Shown here: piece after piece, positions 63,349 through 64,000 of the stretch | How positions within the stretch are numbered: position 1 is the first letter of the stretch | Layout: every line of letters starts with the position of its first letter | Source of the DNA: Maylandia zebra | Taxonomy: Eukaryota > Chordata > Actinopteri > Cichliformes > Cichlidae | Reading direction: 5' to 3' | NCBI RefSeq assembly: GCF_041146795.1 | Contig: NC_135169.1 | Location: 16,592,352 to 16,656,351 of the forward strand | DNA: 64,000 bases | Made by a program: the position numbers and the translations under genes | Notes under the pieces: generated by a model | The model's input: only the letters and a program-made list of their open reading frames with translations | Told to the model about the DNA's origin: nothing | Databases searched by the model: none

Positions 63349-64000
63349 CACAGGAACAGAGTGTAATTTGTATCTTAATGTCAGTAAATTGTTTTCTGTT
63401 GACTTTGGACATCACAATTACTATAGGTTTACTAACTATCATTCAGTGGAAATAATTGAAATAATACACCACAAATGATCTAGATTAAGTTTTCTGAATG
63501 GTGTCTACAAGGTATATTTTAAATACCTTTTGTGATGTGAGAAGGAAAAAGTTCAAATCAGTAATACAGAGAAAGGTTTAGATTTGTGTTAATAAGAATT
63601 TGAAACTTATGTTTGAAGATTATGTTAGTCCATAACAAGTCCATTCTTTGAACTTTTTATGTTTATCAATAAAAAGGTGTCATGTATACACTCTGTTTCT
63701 AGAGCATTATTGCTGAGCAGGTTTCAAACACACCCAAAACCTTAAACAAATCCCCTTTAAAATAGTTTAAAGTGTAATTCTAAAGAAAAGATTTTTGTTT
63801 TAACACTGGTTTTAACCATGTGTTTGACAGCTGGTTTAGGCTTCTGATCACAGACCTACATGGCCATCATCTTTACTTCTGAAACACTCCATTTCATTTT
63901 CTTTCAACTCAATTTTTTTTTTTTGCTGCCAACAAATACATCCTTCCAGATACAAATTTCTCAGTTTCACCATCTGTATTTTTCAGACCATAAGGCGCAT

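Larger units (their letters stand above)
54511..63809 (-). repeat. Right palindrome arm, copy 2
   Basis: Contains the second LTR retrotransposon copy at the same site as in copy 1. Confidence 0.9.

Overview
The window is vertebrate, most likely percomorph teleost, nuclear DNA. It has spliced GTPase IMAP-family (GIMAP/AIG1) genes with GT-AG introns and polyadenylation signals, and it is packed with fish-type transposable elements (hAT, piggyBac, Tc1/mariner, Ty3/gypsy, L1, L2/CR1/Rex1-like LINEs and a decayed retrovirus). There is no bacterial-style operon, tRNA, rRNA or CRISPR array.

Layout. (1) Positions 1-17026 hold a large imperfect palindrome. A GIMAP gene on the minus strand (589-2411) and a GIMAP gene on the plus strand (14706-16304) sit at the outer ends of two inverted arms, about 75-5575 and 7535-16835. 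The spacer holds a 3'-truncated LINE and one end of a hAT element. The right arm alone carries a 4.6-kb Ty3/gypsy retrotransposon with 208-bp LTRs and a 5-bp target duplication. (2) Positions 17027-46976 are a transposon graveyard with clear nesting: a hAT element inside a solo LTR inside a piggyBac element; a decayed endogenous retrovirus carrying a complete Tc1-like (DD37E) transposon in its env; a LINE interrupted by a solo LTR, a piggyBac MITE and a 3.4-kb non-autonomous LTR element with a proline-rich repetitive ORF; then L1, hAT, piggyBac and Tc1 fragments. A short orphan GIMAP exon-1/intron fragment lies at 23899-24199. (3) Positions 46977-64000 repeat positions 1-17026 in the same orientation with an offset of 46,976 (46,974 after two 1-bp deletions). 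I noticed only about eight differences, so the window looks like one and a third units of a 47-kb tandem repeat, or an assembly duplication.

Function. The only host genes I can support are four GIMAP genes (two divergent pairs in outward orientation) and one GIMAP fragment. GIMAPs are membrane-associated immune GTPases. Each of the four has a small first coding exon, a large GTPase exon, and a perfect interferon-response-type motif (GAAAACGAAACT) 45-56 bases upstream of its start codon. Everything else is transposon-derived. The elements give a relative order of events: hAT insertion, inverted duplication of the GIMAP arm, LTR retrotransposon insertion in the right arm, divergence of its LTRs (2 of 208 positions), and finally duplication of the whole 47-kb unit.
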